Source: Bacteroidota bacterium (GTDB lineage: Bacteria; Bacteroidota; Ignavibacteria; Kryptoniales; JAKASW01). From it: a stretch of 64,000 nucleotides of DNA. The notes beneath the pieces are model-generated. The model did no database searches, had not been told where the DNA came from, and saw only the letters and a list, made by a program, of their open reading frames with translations. Each line of letters starts with the position of its first letter. The stretch's first letter is position 1. Position numbers and translations under genes: made by a program. The stretch spans positions 78,605-142,604 of the forward strand of contig JAMCQL010000067.1 of the NCBI GenBank assembly GCA_023381615.1, read 5' to 3'. Below are positions 21,097 through 31,714 of the stretch, in pieces.

Positions 21097-23295
21097 TTAT
21101 TGCTCTATCTTTCCGTCTTTAATCTCATTCACAATCCTGTCGGCGTGATAAATGTACTTCAACGCTTCAGGTATCGCGTCTGAATGTACCGCGACTGCAC
21201 GGTTGACAGTCGGAACATAGATGTAATCGCCGGGTAAGCTCTCGATGTTGCCGTCAAAGATGAGTCCAACGATATGCCGGTTTTCATTGATGACCGGACT
21301 TCCTGAGTTGCCGCCGATAATGTCATTTGTAGCAACAAAGTCCAACGGCGTGCTGAGGTTGAAATCAGCCGGCGGATTCTGCCATTCGCTTGGGAGCCAC
21401 CACGGGTATTTTTTCCCGAACGAATAATACCGGTTATACATCCCGTAGAATGTAGTTATCGGAGGAGCGATCGTTCCGTTGTATTCGTAACCCTTTACAA
21501 CGCCATCGGCAATTCTAAGCGTGAAAGTTGCATCCGGCGGGATCGAGGTGCCGTAAACATCGTACAAAGCACGTCCGAGCAGCAGCGTCTTTGAGGTTTC
21601 TTCGGCGCTGAGTTTCATGTATTTCGTGCGAAGTTCCGTTGCCTCTTTTTCTGTGCTGAGAACATACCGCACGAGTGGGTCGGTCGAGCTCAAAATCGCG
21701 TCTGGATTCTCATTGAGCATTGCGACAACCTTTGCGCTGTCACCGACGGATGAAGTGCCGACCAAATAATCAGCGGCATCGTTTGGAGTACGCCCCTCCA
21801 AAAGTTTGTTGAATGCCTCGTTACTTGTTCCGAAGACCGACTGCATATAGTTCAATTGGTATACGAGAACCGCTTTCTCGATGTCTTTGTTGAAGTCAGC
21901 CGGGAAGAATTTGACTTTGAAGGAATCTAGTTGTGCACCGCGCATATTTTCGGGTCTGCTTGCCTCGGGAAGCTTCATCTTATTAGCATAGTCAATTAAG
22001 CGTGATGCAATGCTGAAGTATACCGAGCGTCCGAATCCAAAAAGATTGTAAGCGTTGACGAGTTTAAATAACTCCGCCTTCTTCTCCTGGATTTCGGAAA
22101 TGTCTTTCCAGACCGATCCATATTTCTCTTCAAGCGCAGGATTTTTTTCAACTGCTTCTTTGAATCCTCTTTCAAACGCTTCTTTCCTTGCCATCAAATA
22201 AGGATCGCGAAGTCCACCAAGGTAACCGGTGTATGCTTTCTGTGCGTTCGAAATCCCAAACAGCCTTGTCTGATACTGAAGCTTCTTATCGGGGTACTGT
22301 GCAATATAATCGGTATAGATGTTTGCAAGGCTTCCGAGAAGATTCAAAATATAAGGATAGCTGTAGTCGCGGTTGAACTTGAGCTGCGACACGGTCAGAA
22401 GCCTGCTTGTTCTGCCCGGGTTTCCAATTACGAACACCGGTTCATTCTCCTTTGCTCCGTCCTGACTCCATTTGAAATAGTCTGCGGAGTGAAGCGGCTT
22501 ACCATCATTGCCGTAAATCCGGAAGAGCGAGAAATCAAGGTCATAACGCGGATATGTAAAGTTGTCGTAATCGCCGCCGAAGTATGCGACGATCATTTGC
22601 GGAGCGAAGACCAGTCGAATATCTGTGTAGCGATGGTAACCGTAAAGCGAGTACCTTCCACCGTTGTAGAAGCTAACCACTTGGAATATCATAGAGTCGG
22701 CAGGATCTTCCTGCTTGAATTTCGCCCAATATTCTTTTTGGAGTTTTTGGATCTCCATGTTACCGCTTGCAACTTTTTCCTGATCGGTTTTTCCCGTCTC
22801 AAATGCTTTTTGAACTTCCGGGGTAACGTCCTTCATAAAAACCAATTGGTCGGCATACATGCCATCGACTTTTCTTTCTTCGTCGAGTGTCTTTGCGTAA
22901 AATCCACTGTCGGGTAGATCCTCTCCCGGCTTGTTTACCTTATCGAGAGCGTAACGAGCGCAGTGGTGGTTTGTCAACACCAGACCGTCTTCGGATATAA
23001 ATGACGCCGAGCAACCAGGAAGTCTCAGAGCCGAGAGTCTCGTCTTGGCGAACCACGCGGAATCGGGAGCGAAATTGTACGTTTCTTTGAAGTAGCTCAT
23101 GGGTGGATTGTCGAATGTCCACATTTTCCCATTGTCGAACCTTCCCGCCTTGACGGTGTCGGGATTGAAATATGCCTGCCCACAGGGTCCTGCGGACGAT
23201 GTCGACTTTGTTGCTTGATAGCTCGAACAGCCAGCGAGCGCCATCATAGCCACAACTACGACTGCAGAAATTTGCCTAAAGTAAGGATGTTTCAT
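21097..23295 (-). CDS. S46 family dipeptidyl-peptidase (DPP7/DPP11 type), lipoprotein
   Basis: 732 residues. The N-terminus MKHPYFRQISAVVVVAMMAL then AGCSS is a lipoprotein signal with Cys23 as the lipidated residue. The catalytic His is in SEDGLVLTNHHCARYAL and the nucleophile Ser in NDIIGGNSGSPVINE. Close to the Ser, IFDGNIE has Gly at the position where DPP11 enzymes carry Arg, which points to DPP7-like rather than acidic specificity (my recollection of the family, not tested). Such enzymes act in the periplasm of peptide-feeding Bacteroidota. It is transcribed away from the neighbouring genes. Confidence 0.93.
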   Translation of the reverse strand: MKHPYFRQISAVVVVAMMALAGCSSYQATKSTSSAGPCGQAYFNPDTVKAGRFDNGKMWTFDNPPMSYFKETYNFAPDSAWFAKTRLSALRLPGCSASFISEDGLVLTNHHCARYALDKVNKPGEDLPDSGFYAKTLDEERKVDGMYADQLVFMKDVTPEVQKAFETGKTDQEKVASGNMEIQKLQKEYWAKFKQEDPADSMIFQVVSFYNGGRYSLYGYHRYTDIRLVFAPQMIVAYFGGDYDNFTYPRYDLDFSLFRIYGNDGKPLHSADYFKWSQDGAKENEPVFVIGNPGRTSRLLTVSQLKFNRDYSYPYILNLLGSLANIYTDYIAQYPDKKLQYQTRLFGISNAQKAYTGYLGGLRDPYLMARKEAFERGFKEAVEKNPALEEKYGSVWKDISEIQEKKAELFKLVNAYNLFGFGRSVYFSIASRLIDYANKMKLPEASRPENMRGAQLDSFKVKFFPADFNKDIEKAVLVYQLNYMQSVFGTSNEAFNKLLEGRTPNDAADYLVGTSSVGDSAKVVAMLNENPDAILSSTDPLVRYVLSTEKEATELRTKYMKLSAEETSKTLLLGRALYDVYGTSIPPDATFTLRIADGVVKGYEYNGTIAPPITTFYGMYNRYYSFGKKYPWWLPSEWQNPPADFNLSTPLDFVATNDIIGGNSGSPVINENRHIVGLIFDGNIESLPGDYIYVPTVNRAVAVHSDAIPEALKYIYHADRIVNEIKDGKIEQ

Positions 23296-23635
23296 AATGA
23301 CCTCTAAAGAATTTGTTTGACTGCATGAAATTTACGGCAATTGGATTGCAATTTCCATCTCCAACGAGTTGAAGCTGCGATAATGCGGGAATAGTTACAT
23401 ACGGTATGCGTAGAGCGACATTTATGTCGTTTTTTAGTTTTTTTCTTCGAACTGAAGTTTGACCTATGGTTTATTTTGAATTTTTGAAAAACCAGAATCG
23501 CATTTTCCACGCAATCTGGCTTCTCGGGCTGAGCGGGGATAATTTCTTTGAATTTACTTTAAATGTTGTTATTTCTACGGATGCTTAATATATTTCCGCG
23601 TAATAAGTTAGGCATACCAAATAGAGGAGCGCAAA
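23296..23635. other. Divergent intergenic region between S46 peptidase and lipoprotein genes
   Basis: No gene is visible in these 340 bp. Both flanking genes point outwards, so both promoters should lie here. A line of AT-rich sequence with TTTG and TA-rich words (about 23540-23600) could serve as a Bacteroidota-type promoter for the rightward gene, but no site is clear. Confidence 0.4.
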
Positions 23636-24652
23636 ATGTATTCAAAAATTGCAAAAGAGTTTTTGGCCGTTTTATTTTTGGCGGTCACATTTGCAGCGTG
23701 TCAGAAGAGCACCCCCGTTACAGTTCCTGCGCTGCAGGAATTCAGAGATGGCTCGAACCTTTTCACAATCAAAGTTCCGGCAGGCTGGCCGCAGTCCGCG
23801 CAGCCGGGAAAAGTGTGGATCTACAATTCGCAGGATGCAGCTAACAGATTCTTTGACCCCACTTCAAACAGCAAGCCCGGAGTGAAAATATATGCTTACG
23901 CCGAGAGCGCAGGCTCCAAGAAGCTTGATGACATCGTGCAGCAGTTCAAGGATGAACTGAGACAGGAGCAGGCGCAGATCGATCCGGATGTCCAGACGAC
24001 GCTTGCCGGAAGCCCCGCGGTGAAAATTCCGTACGCGTTGAAAATCGACAGCAAGAATACGGTTTACTCATATCGCGTGCTGACGGTTGTCGACAGCATG
24101 GTGTACGGATACGAGTGCGCCGGATTCAATCAGGAGTTTAAACGCTACGCTCCCGTCTTTGACACCGTGCAGACGACATACCATATCATTCCTAAAGCTG
24201 TCGCTGCACAGCAGCAGCCTGAAGACTTGATACCTTCGCAGACGCTTTCGTCTTATCAGAACGATTATTTCACGATTCAATATCCGGATAACTTCTCTGC
24301 GACACCGAAGGGGGCTTCCGGTGACATCATAGCGTCGGTAATTATCAGAGGGTACCGCGCTGACTGCACAATTCAGGTCGACGTGCTCGATGCAAAGAAG
24401 TTAAGTGTGGACAAAGTATTCGACCAGAATAAGGGAAAGTATTCGAACGTTTCCCACACCCAGAAGATGCAGATCGACGGACTTGACGCATACAGGATCG
24501 ATTACTCGCCAGCAAAGAGTATTCAGAGCCGTGCTTACTTCGTTGTGAAGAACAACAAGTTGATTAGAGTCACTCTGAATTGGTACCAGCCGATGCAGAA
24601 AGATTACCTGCCGGCTTTCGAAGCAGCAGTATCAAGTTTGAAATTGAAGTAA
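23636..24652 (+). CDS. Lipoprotein with two PsbP-like domains
   Basis: 338 residues. The signal FLAVLFLAVTFAACQKST gives a lipobox (F-A-A-C). Two similar units follow, each starting with an F-T-I-K-V/QYP-x-G/N-W/F pattern: LFTIKVPAGWPQSAQPGKVW near residue 42 and YFTIQYPDNFSATPKGASGD near 209, and each ending in a hydrophobic strand with V...Y. This is the PsbP/DUF1795-like fold, common in bacterial surface lipoproteins; ligand unknown. GGAG precedes the ATG. A terminator-like stem-loop follows. Confidence 0.78.
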   Translation: MYSKIAKEFLAVLFLAVTFAACQKSTPVTVPALQEFRDGSNLFTIKVPAGWPQSAQPGKVWIYNSQDAANRFFDPTSNSKPGVKIYAYAESAGSKKLDDIVQQFKDELRQEQAQIDPDVQTTLAGSPAVKIPYALKIDSKNTVYSYRVLTVVDSMVYGYECAGFNQEFKRYAPVFDTVQTTYHIIPKAVAAQQQPEDLIPSQTLSSYQNDYFTIQYPDNFSATPKGASGDIIASVIIRGYRADCTIQVDVLDAKKLSVDKVFDQNKGKYSNVSHTQKMQIDGLDAYRIDYSPAKSIQSRAYFVVKNNKLIRVTLNWYQPMQKDYLPAFEAAVSSLKLK

Positions 24653-24669
24653 CAAAACTAAATTCTTTG

Positions 24670-24715
24670 ATGGTGCAGGTTCGACTCAAGCGGTTGGAGC
24701 TGCACCATATTTTTT
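24670..24715 (+). terminator. Intrinsic terminator after the PsbP-like lipoprotein gene
   Basis: Stem ATGGTGCAG / CTGCACCAT with a 21-nt loop, followed by ATTTTTT. It ends transcription of the gene at 23636. Confidence 0.7.
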
Positions 24716-24723
24716 GAGGGACA

Positions 24724-25488
24724 GTGGTTCATTCACTTTTTGGAGATGGGGTAAAATTTTATAACGTCGCTCATCGCGGCTTCTCGTCGGTTGCGCCTGA
24801 GAATACTCTCGCAGCGTTCGAGAAGGGAATCGAAGCCGGCGCCAACATGCTCGAGATGGACGTGATGCTCACCGGCGACAATCAGGTAATCGTGTTCCAT
24901 GATTATAGGTTGGGGAGAACTACGGACGGCAGTGGACTCGTCAATAAATTAAATGTCGGTCATATAAGATCGTTGGATGCCGGCATTTGGTTTGGGAATA
25001 AGTTTCGCTTTGAGCGCGTACCGCTTCTCGACGAAGTGCTGGAGATGTCGAAGGGGAGAGTGCGGCTGAATATTGAGATGAAACACCGGCAACACAAAGG
25101 AGTTTCGGCACTGGTTGAGAGATGCATAAAGATTGTGGAACGCCATCGCATGAATGAAGAAGTGATTTTCTCTTCTTTCAACCTGGAGGCTCTTCGTCTT
25201 CTGCACTACAGATCTCCGCACTTACGCTTTGCGCCGCTTTACAGGCACAATTTGAATCCGACACCAAGATCGTTCCCATTGCAATATGGAGCCCAAGCTG
25301 TGTTCCTAAACCACCTGTTTTTGAATCGCGCAACCGTGCAGCAGTTCCACAATTTGGGATTAAAAGTGTTTGTCTACACAGTCAATGGGCTTCGCAGGAC
25401 AGAGAAAATGATACTGATGGGTGTTGACGGAGTTATCTCGGACAATCCGGCGGCGGTGAGTTCGATTTCGAGAAGAATTTTGGGATAG
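24724..25488 (+). CDS. Glycerophosphodiester phosphodiesterase
   Basis: 254 residues, GTG start with GAGGG upstream. Motifs: VAHRGFSSVAPENTLAAF (catalytic His and Arg), MLEMDVMLTGDNQVIVFHD (metal Glu/Asp and second His), IRSLDAG, and NIEMKH. The C-terminal half has FSSFNLEALRLL and FVYTVNGL, typical of the TIM-barrel GDPD family. It hydrolyses glycerophosphodiesters to glycerol 3-phosphate. No signal peptide is seen, so it is probably cytoplasmic. Confidence 0.95.
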   Translation: MVHSLFGDGVKFYNVAHRGFSSVAPENTLAAFEKGIEAGANMLEMDVMLTGDNQVIVFHDYRLGRTTDGSGLVNKLNVGHIRSLDAGIWFGNKFRFERVPLLDEVLEMSKGRVRLNIEMKHRQHKGVSALVERCIKIVERHRMNEEVIFSSFNLEALRLLHYRSPHLRFAPLYRHNLNPTPRSFPLQYGAQAVFLNHLFLNRATVQQFHNLGLKVFVYTVNGLRRTEKMILMGVDGVISDNPAAVSSISRRILG

Positions 25489-25744
25489 AGATTTTGTCTA
25501 ATTGATTTCAGCTAAGGAATAAAGGCAGGAGGGAGGAAGAAATATTTATTTCCCATATACCCCGGTCTTCATGCGTCTTAATCGAACCACCACAGACACG
25601 TCAGTCTCGGCTCGCGCCTTCGGCGAGACGGGGAGACACGGAGAAAAAAAGACAGGTGTTCTCTCTATGTCTCTCAGCCAGAGGCTGATGTCCTCCAGAG
25701 GCGGATGAGCCTCAGGCTCAAGTGTCCGTGTTTAAGTGGAGTTC
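25489..25744. other. Convergent intergenic region with dispersed repeats
   Basis: No gene is seen between the GDPD gene and thiL, which converge. It contains CTCG...CGAG hairpins (around 25606-25632), a stretch GGGGAGACACGGAGAAAAA related to sequence near 45050, and the 47-bp palindromic repeat at 25676. Confidence 0.55.
25676..25722. repeat. Dispersed 47-bp palindromic repeat (intergenic copy)
   Basis: AGCCAGAGGCTGATGTCCTC, then CAGAGGCGGATGAGCCTCAG and GCTCAAG. Its reverse complement differs at only a few positions from 8007-8053, which lies in a gene. Confidence 0.75.
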
Positions 25745-26809
25745 TTAGAGTCTACTTTGTCTCTTGAAGTGTTGATATGACGGGAAGTCATTGTACACTT
25801 CGACTTTTCCGTCCGCTCGCTTGATGCTGACCTTCGGATCTCCAGCCTTCACTCTTCCTATTGCTCGAACGTTGCCTTCGAGCGAATAAAGTTTGCTGAA
25901 GTCTTCTTCGGAGATCGTGAAAACGAGCTCGTAATCTTCCCCGCCGTAAAGCGCGTACCTGAGCGGATCCTCTTTGAATTCGTCGCCGATTTTTCTTGTG
26001 ATCGGGTCTATCGGTATGAACTCCTCGTCTAATTCCGCGGCAACTCCACTTGCCTTGCAGATATGCATCATGTCGGAAACCAGCCCGTCGCTGACATCTA
26101 TCATGGAATGCAGCCTTATCTTCTCGCTGAGATTCCTCGATAAAGTCACTCTCGCTTCCGGAAGCAAATGCTTCTGTAAAGCGTCGTCATAGCCGTCGAA
26201 GTTCGGCGAGAAGTCGGCAGGCTGTCCGGCCTCAACATATCTGTTCTTTTCCCTTTGGAGAATCTTCAAACCGGCGTGTGAGCGGCCTAAGTCGCCGGTT
26301 ACGCAGACCACGTCCCCACCTTTTGCCCCGCTTCTGAGCACGCGACGGTCGGGTTCAACTTCTCCGACGATCGTTATGCTTACAACGAATCCGACAGGTG
26401 AAGCGGATGTGTCGCCGCCGGCAATGACGCATTGATATTTGCCTAATTCATCGGCGAGAGCGTCGTAGAACTCTTCGATCATCTCTACACTCAGGTTTGA
26501 ATGAATTCCGAGTGATACGAATGCCGCTGTCGGCAGGGCGGACATTGCGGCGATGTCGCTGAGATTTGCCACTGCCGCTTTTCGTCCAAGGTGCCGCATT
26601 GACGTGTAAGACATATCGAAGTGGACACCCTGAATGAGGATGTCGGTTGTAACAACGGTTAGCTTGTCCGCCGTTGTTTTGAGGATTGCTGCGTCATCGC
26701 CGATTGTTTGGATGACATTAGGATTTGAAAACCGCAATGCGGTAGAACTGAATTTTTCGATGAGTCCAAATTCGCCGACGTTTGAAATAGGTGTGAATTT
26801 GATCTCCAT
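25745..26809 (-). CDS. thiL: Thiamine-phosphate kinase
   Basis: 354 residues from ATG 26809, preceded by AGGAAG; eight upstream in-frame codons are probably not translated. Motifs of the PurM-like ThiL family: [11 protein letters not shown] (metal Asp pair), [54 protein letters not shown] and [12 protein letters not shown]. It phosphorylates thiamine phosphate to thiamine diphosphate in the cytoplasm. It is divergent from the acyl-CoA dehydrogenase gene; no TPP riboswitch is evident upstream. Confidence 0.96.
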   Translation of the reverse strand: MEIKFTPISNVGEFGLIEKFSSTALRFSNPNVIQTIGDDAAILKTTADKLTVVTTDILIQGVHFDMSYTSMRHLGRKAAVANLSDIAAMSALPTAAFVSLGIHSNLSVEMIEEFYDALADELGKYQCVIAGGDTSASPVGFVVSITIVGEVEPDRRVLRSGAKGGDVVCVTGDLGRSHAGLKILQREKNRYVEAGQPADFSPNFDGYDDALQKHLLPEARVTLSRNLSEKIRLHSMIDVSDGLVSDMMHICKASGVAAELDEEFIPIDPITRKIGDEFKEDPLRYALYGGEDYELVFTISEEDFSKLYSLEGNVRAIGRVKAGDPKVSIKRADGKVEVYNDFPSYQHFKRQSRL

Positions 26810-26942
26810 TTGTCTTCCTGGAAAGTTACGCAACCGAACGGAAAATTCATACTATGTTCACTTGACAAGTTCGAGTTCTCGGTTTAGCTTAGTTCAACAT
26901 GGCTCAAGAATAAGAGCACAAAAAAGAGAAGCGGAGGAGAAA

Positions 26943-28181
26943 ATGTTTGATTTTCTTTTGGCAGACAAACAAAAAGAATTGCAAAAGGAGGCGGTCGCTT
27001 TTGTTAAAGAGAAAGTCGCCAGGCAATTGATTCTGGATATGGATGCCGAAAAAGTAACTTATCCGACTGAATATCTCAAAGCCCTCGGGGCGGCTAACCT
27101 TTTAGGCTTGCGCTTTGACCCGGCTTACGGCGGGCGAGGACTCAAATGGGTGGATGAAGCCGCGGTCCTGGAAGAAATTGGGATTTTGGGAACCAGCCTT
27201 GCCTGCCTTTACTCGCTGCCCTCGATTGTCGGGGAGGCTCTTTCCCTCTTTGGCTCGGCAGAACTAAAACAGCGCTACCTTAAACCCACTTTAGAAGGGA
27301 GGCTCTACACCGCCGAGGCACTGACCGAACCACGTGGCGGATCGGACTTCTTCGGCGCCACCACAGTAGCCCGGCGAGATGGGGATGACTATATCCTTAA
27401 CGGGCAAAAGCGCTTTGTCGTGGGTGCCAAAGGTGCCGATTACTTCATGGTGTATGCTAAGACCAATCCGGAGGGCAAATCCCATGAAAGCATGAGCGCT
27501 TTCATCGTCGAAAGGGGCGCGGGTGTGGAAGTTGCGCATGTTTACGGCCTCATGGGAACCCGAGGCGGCGGAACCGGGCGAATTGTTTTCAAAGACGTGC
27601 GAGTTCCTAAAGAAAACCTTTTGGGCGAAGAAAACGGAGCCGCCGAAATCTTTTATCAGATGATGATCCCGGAGAGGATGACCACTGCTGCCGGAGCTCT
27701 GGGCATGGCACGCGCAGCCCTAGAAGTAGCGGCAGCTTACAGCGCCAAACGCAAAGCCTTCGGCCGTAAGATCAAGGATTTCCAGGCGGTGAGCTTTAAG
27801 GTCGCAGACTCTGTCACTCGACTGGACGCCGCCCGCGCCTTGGTCTACGCAACAGCTCGAGCCATTGACTCCAGCGTGCCTGCTGCTTTGGCGCGGCGCA
27901 TGGTTTCTGAGGCCAAAAAGTTTGCCACCGATACAGCCTGGGCCGTCGTCAATGATGCTATGCAAATCATGGGAGGCATTGGCTACACTAATGTCTTTCC
28001 TGTGGAGAGACTGTTGCGCGACATTCGGTTGATTATGATTTGGACCGGCACGAACGAAGTGATGGACCTCATCATTCAGCATGAATACTACCAGGAATTG
28101 CAAACACATCTGCCTAACCGCCGGCAGATCGAAGAGGATGCTTCAGGCGCGCATTTGACTGAGGAGAAAGTATACGAGTAA
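26943..28181 (+). CDS. Acyl-CoA dehydrogenase
   Basis: 412 residues from ATG 26943, with GGAGGAG upstream; the longer frame from 26634 overlaps thiL antisense. Family motifs: [17 protein letters not shown] (FAD/substrate region), RTTAAG-like [33 protein letters not shown], and the C-terminal [33 protein letters not shown]. The catalytic base would lie in this last block (IWTGTNEV). Third positions are richer in G/C than neighbouring genes, suggesting transfer. No other beta-oxidation gene is adjacent, so the substrate is open. Confidence 0.93.
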   Translation: MFDFLLADKQKELQKEAVAFVKEKVARQLILDMDAEKVTYPTEYLKALGAANLLGLRFDPAYGGRGLKWVDEAAVLEEIGILGTSLACLYSLPSIVGEALSLFGSAELKQRYLKPTLEGRLYTAEALTEPRGGSDFFGATTVARRDGDDYILNGQKRFVVGAKGADYFMVYAKTNPEGKSHESMSAFIVERGAGVEVAHVYGLMGTRGGGTGRIVFKDVRVPKENLLGEENGAAEIFYQMMIPERMTTAAGALGMARAALEVAAAYSAKRKAFGRKIKDFQAVSFKVADSVTRLDAARALVYATARAIDSSVPAALARRMVSEAKKFATDTAWAVVNDAMQIMGGIGYTNVFPVERLLRDIRLIMIWTGTNEVMDLIIQHEYYQELQTHLPNRRQIEEDASGAHLTEEKVYE

Positions 28182-28774
28182 ACCCGCAATCATTCGGACG
28201 TCTCTTCTTCGGTCATTCCTTCAATGATGCCTCCATTATCCACTCCGCACGCTCAATAATCTCGCCATCATCAACCATTACAACAACTCATACCAAAATC
28301 ATCAACCGAGAAGTGACACGCTGCTGTTATTTTGAGTGTCATAGTTGATTTCCTCTTGTTCCCGCACTTTCAGATTGTGAGAAAACTCCAAAAGATATTG
28401 TAGCTGCAACCCCGCTAAGGCGGGGCAGGCTCTTCAGGTTGCGTTCTTAATTGAATCACGCAGTCTAAAGGCTGTGGCCACATGTACATCTACATCTATG
28501 GTTTGCACATAGTCTGTCCGCGTGGGAATACATTTCTCATAACGCTCTGCGTTTCAGCTCTTGGCGCAGAGCGCTGACATATTCGCTTCCACGCAAAGCA
28601 CGGGAGCGAGTTTATAAGGGTGTGGGCACGCTCACACAGCAAGCGCTGTCTGCTTGCTTGTGTTGAGAGCGGAGGATAGCTTCCTATGTCAGGTTAAATT
28701 AAGTCACGCTTCAAGGCGTTGGCATTTTTACATGGTGTTAACTTGAAAACAATAAAACAATTAGGAGGAAAAAA
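28182..28774. other. Long intergenic region with hairpins, no gene recognised
   Basis: 593 bp without a supported gene. Visible structures are CCCCGCTAAGGCGGGG (about 28411-28426) and CGCTCTGCG...CGCAGAGCG (about 28542-28574). The last 80 bp should hold the promoter of the T9SS protein gene. Confidence 0.5.
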
Positions 28775-31363
28775 ATGAAAACATTAACAGCGTCAGTCGT
28801 GTGTTTGCTGCTTTCGTGGCAAGTTTTATTCGCACAGCAGAAAACCACAAACTCTTTTCCGGGGCAATATGCCGGGGCTCCTCCGGGTGTTACCATGAAA
28901 CATCCGAACCCTGTAATGCCCACAAATTTTGTGACACCAAAGAAAGTGAACAGCTCACTTTATTCTACGACTGCCTTCACTTTCCAGGACGTCACGATCT
29001 TTTCATATTTCGACAGCACGAAGGTTCTCATAATAGGATCTGCGGGAGACACTGTCGGCACCGCGGCAATGAGAGCCGACACCATCTATTCCATTAGTCC
29101 TGGACAGGGAATCTATTCCATTTCAGGAAACAAGCCGTATTCAGTTCTTATCGGCGATGCAATCACAAATTACGTCAACGGATACTTTGCGCTTGACCAA
29201 AGCGGAAGAGGTCTGAGCACGAAGCTCAATACCTGGATGATGACGGGCAGCTCCTACGATCCTCACTTCGTTGTCTTCGCTTATGAAGATGGAACGCAAT
29301 ATACCATAAGAGAACTTGGAACAGGGAATTTCGTTTATGCTGGAACTTTGAATAACGGTCAATTTTTGGATTTCCCTAATGTTTCTACGATCCAAGGCAA
29401 AGCAATACAGGTGGTTAGCAATAAACCTGTATCCGCGCTTTCATACACCGACCAAGATTACTACGTGCCTTCCGCAAATGGCACTTTTGCCGGGACTCTG
29501 TTTTATGGTTTCTCCGGTTACTCCGGAGGATGGCAGAATTCAATTACTATAACTTCTTATACTGATAACAACGTGGTTCTTATTACGGATTTGGTAACCG
29601 GCGACACACTTGCCTCTTATACACTAAACCACTGGCAAGTCAGAACAATAGGAATAACAAAGGATACATTCTGGAAAGTAGCTTCTACCGGCACACTTAC
29701 CGCAGCAAACATTCCCTACGCAGGCTGGAGTGGCAGTTATGCCTATATGGCTCGGAGCGCCGACTCCACAGGAAAAAATATCGGGACTGCATTTGTAATT
29801 CCTACGATTCAGAGTCAAGTGTCAATTTTCTCTTACGAGAACAACAACCGCGTTCAGGTAATCCAGCTTGGCGATACGACTTATCCGTATACATCAACGA
29901 CTCTTATCGCCGATACAATTCTTCAAGCTGGAGGCGGTTACATTTTCAGCAGCCAGTATGGTAATTATGTCTATAGGATACAAAGCCAGAAGAATGTGTC
30001 GGTCGTTCAGAGCAGCGGAGGCTGGGGAGCGGACTTTATGCCGCTTGGTTACGCACTTGACATGCCTGACTTAGCGATATCGCAAAGCGACATCGTCTTC
30101 ACTCCACCGGACAGCGTCTATGTTTCCGGTGACCAGATAACAATTTCTGTAACTGTTCACAACTACGGAACACTCGACGCAAGCAACGTCTTAACTGTGA
30201 TATACGACGGCGACCCGGATGCTGGTGTTGCGCCACCAATTGGGAGCTTCACCGCACCACTGATTCCTGCTGGCGGCAGTTACACAGGCACCGTGAAATA
30301 TGTTGTTCCACTAAACGCTCGTTACCACAACATTTATGTAAAAGTTGACCCGCAAAACACCATTTCTGAGTCGAACGAATCAAACAACAAATCTTTCAGG
30401 CCGTTAAAGCCAAATCAAGATCTTCTCCCGCCACTTTCAGTGTACGTAACTGCTCCGGGAGCGCTTGCGCTTGAGAAATCAGTGCTCACGCCGAATCCAT
30501 TTGAGGTAAGAGCGGACATCTTCAACACAGGTACAGTTTCAGCGTCCAACGTGAGGATTCAGTTCTTCGTCTACAACGGACTTAAAATTGACTCCGGCTC
30601 TACAGATACCACAATAGCCACAGTCGGAGCGCAAAACTCGTTAAGCATGGTCTGGCAAATAAGGGCAAACAAGGATTCTTCCGGACTCAATCTCTACACG
30701 ATTCGGGTCGGAGCAAGCAATGCGCCAGTGAAGGACGTTAATAGAGGAATCCTCATTCCTGACATCACACCGCCGGCGGCACCAAAGGCACTTGTTGCTA
30801 AGCCTGGCAATAAAGGGGGAAAAGTCATACTGACTTGGAACCCGAATTCCGAATCCGACCTTGCCGGCTACAAGATATATTACTCGTCTGACTCAAGCGG
30901 ATTCTCCGGCACAGGAGCAAATGAGGGACCTTCTCCGATAATTGTCTCGACTATAGACACGTTCACCGTTTCAGGATTAACTGGCGGAAAGAAATACCGA
31001 TTTGCGGTCTCGGCATTTGATCTCTCTACAAACGAGAGCATACTTTCCAGTGAGGCCTCGACAGTTGTTACCGGCTTAAGAAATAGTGATCAAAATCCGA
31101 CTTCTTTCTCGTTGTCGCAGAACTATCCGAACCCATTCAACCCATCGACGAGCATAGAGTACGCTTTGCCGACGAGGAGTTCGGTCAGGATTGAAGTCTT
31201 CAATATTCTTGGTGAGAAAGTCGCAACGCTTGTGTCGGGCGAACAATCAGCCGGAACACACGAATTGAGATTTGACGCCAGCGGTCTTTCGAGTGGAATA
31301 TACCTTTACAGGATGGTAGCCGGTTCATTCACGTCCACGATGAAAATGATCTTGATGAAGTAA
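28775..31363 (+). CDS. Secreted surface protein with CARDB and Fn3 domains and T9SS sorting tail
   Basis: 862 residues. Signal peptide: [18 protein letters not shown]. The N-terminal half (about 50-420) is beta-rich with repeated I-x-S-Y-x-N/D-N-x-V-x-I units and resembles IgGFc-binding-type N-terminal domains. Two CARDB-like domains follow ([31 protein letters not shown]), then a fibronectin III unit ([20 protein letters not shown]). The tail [20 protein letters not shown] ending [20 protein letters not shown] is a type A Por-secretion sorting domain. It is exported by type IX secretion and displayed or released; ligand unknown. TAGGAGG precedes the ATG. Confidence 0.9.
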   Translation: MKTLTASVVCLLLSWQVLFAQQKTTNSFPGQYAGAPPGVTMKHPNPVMPTNFVTPKKVNSSLYSTTAFTFQDVTIFSYFDSTKVLIIGSAGDTVGTAAMRADTIYSISPGQGIYSISGNKPYSVLIGDAITNYVNGYFALDQSGRGLSTKLNTWMMTGSSYDPHFVVFAYEDGTQYTIRELGTGNFVYAGTLNNGQFLDFPNVSTIQGKAIQVVSNKPVSALSYTDQDYYVPSANGTFAGTLFYGFSGYSGGWQNSITITSYTDNNVVLITDLVTGDTLASYTLNHWQVRTIGITKDTFWKVASTGTLTAANIPYAGWSGSYAYMARSADSTGKNIGTAFVIPTIQSQVSIFSYENNNRVQVIQLGDTTYPYTSTTLIADTILQAGGGYIFSSQYGNYVYRIQSQKNVSVVQSSGGWGADFMPLGYALDMPDLAISQSDIVFTPPDSVYVSGDQITISVTVHNYGTLDASNVLTVIYDGDPDAGVAPPIGSFTAPLIPAGGSYTGTVKYVVPLNARYHNIYVKVDPQNTISESNESNNKSFRPLKPNQDLLPPLSVYVTAPGALALEKSVLTPNPFEVRADIFNTGTVSASNVRIQFFVYNGLKIDSGSTDTTIATVGAQNSLSMVWQIRANKDSSGLNLYTIRVGASNAPVKDVNRGILIPDITPPAAPKALVAKPGNKGGKVILTWNPNSESDLAGYKIYYSSDSSGFSGTGANEGPSPIIVSTIDTFTVSGLTGGKKYRFAVSAFDLSTNESILSSEASTVVTGLRNSDQNPTSFSLSQNYPNPFNPSTSIEYALPTRSSVRIEVFNILGEKVATLVSGEQSAGTHELRFDASGLSSGIYLYRMVAGSFTSTMKMILMK

Positions 31364-31405
31364 GGACAGAGCAAAGCTCTTCTCTCTGTGGCATTGTGGA
31401 AACGG

Positions 31406-31430
31406 GGGAGGCAAGTGCCTCCCCTGTTTA
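31406..31430 (+). terminator. Terminator after the T9SS protein gene
   Basis: GGGGAGGC-AAGT-GCCTCCCC followed by TGTTTATT. A strong GC stem 43 bp after the stop codon. Confidence 0.75.
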
Positions 31431-31571
31431 TTATAAGATCGTTCATCGGAAATCCTGTAAGAGATTAGAAATCACCTTTCTTGCCTTCGAGAAGCTGCCT
31501 CAACGCTTCATTCCCCGCCTTTTTTTCCTGTCTTTGAAGATTGGGCTTCCAAGAATTATATTTTAATATCT

Positions 31572-31654
31572 GCGAGAGTGGCGGAATTTGGCAGACGCGC
31601 TGGACTTAGGATCCAGTGAGGAAACTCGTAGGGGTTCAAGTCCCCTCTCTCGCA
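31572..31654 (+). tRNA. tRNA-Leu (anticodon UAG)
   Basis: 83 nt. Acceptor arms GCGAGAG and CTCTCGC pair. The anticodon stem CTGGA/TCCAG encloses CTTAGGA, giving anticodon TAG for CUA/CUN leucine codons. The variable arm TGAGGAAACTCG is long, as in class II tRNA-Leu, and the T arm is GGGGTTCAAGTCCCC. The 3' CCA is not encoded. Confidence 0.96.
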
Positions 31655-31714
31655 CGTCTACGTGCCGAAGCACTTCGGTGTGCAGGCACGCAATCTTAAT
31701 CAAAAGGAGCGAAA

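Noticed and set aside
28190..28290. Minus-strand short frame ending EIIERAEWIMEASLKE in the gap before the T9SS gene
   Set aside because: Only about 21 codons from an ATG, no ribosome site, no recognised family.
31655..31700. Hairpin CGTGCC...GGCACG between tRNA-Leu and tig as a riboswitch
   Set aside because: Too short and simple for a known riboswitch; more likely a tRNA processing or terminator stem.
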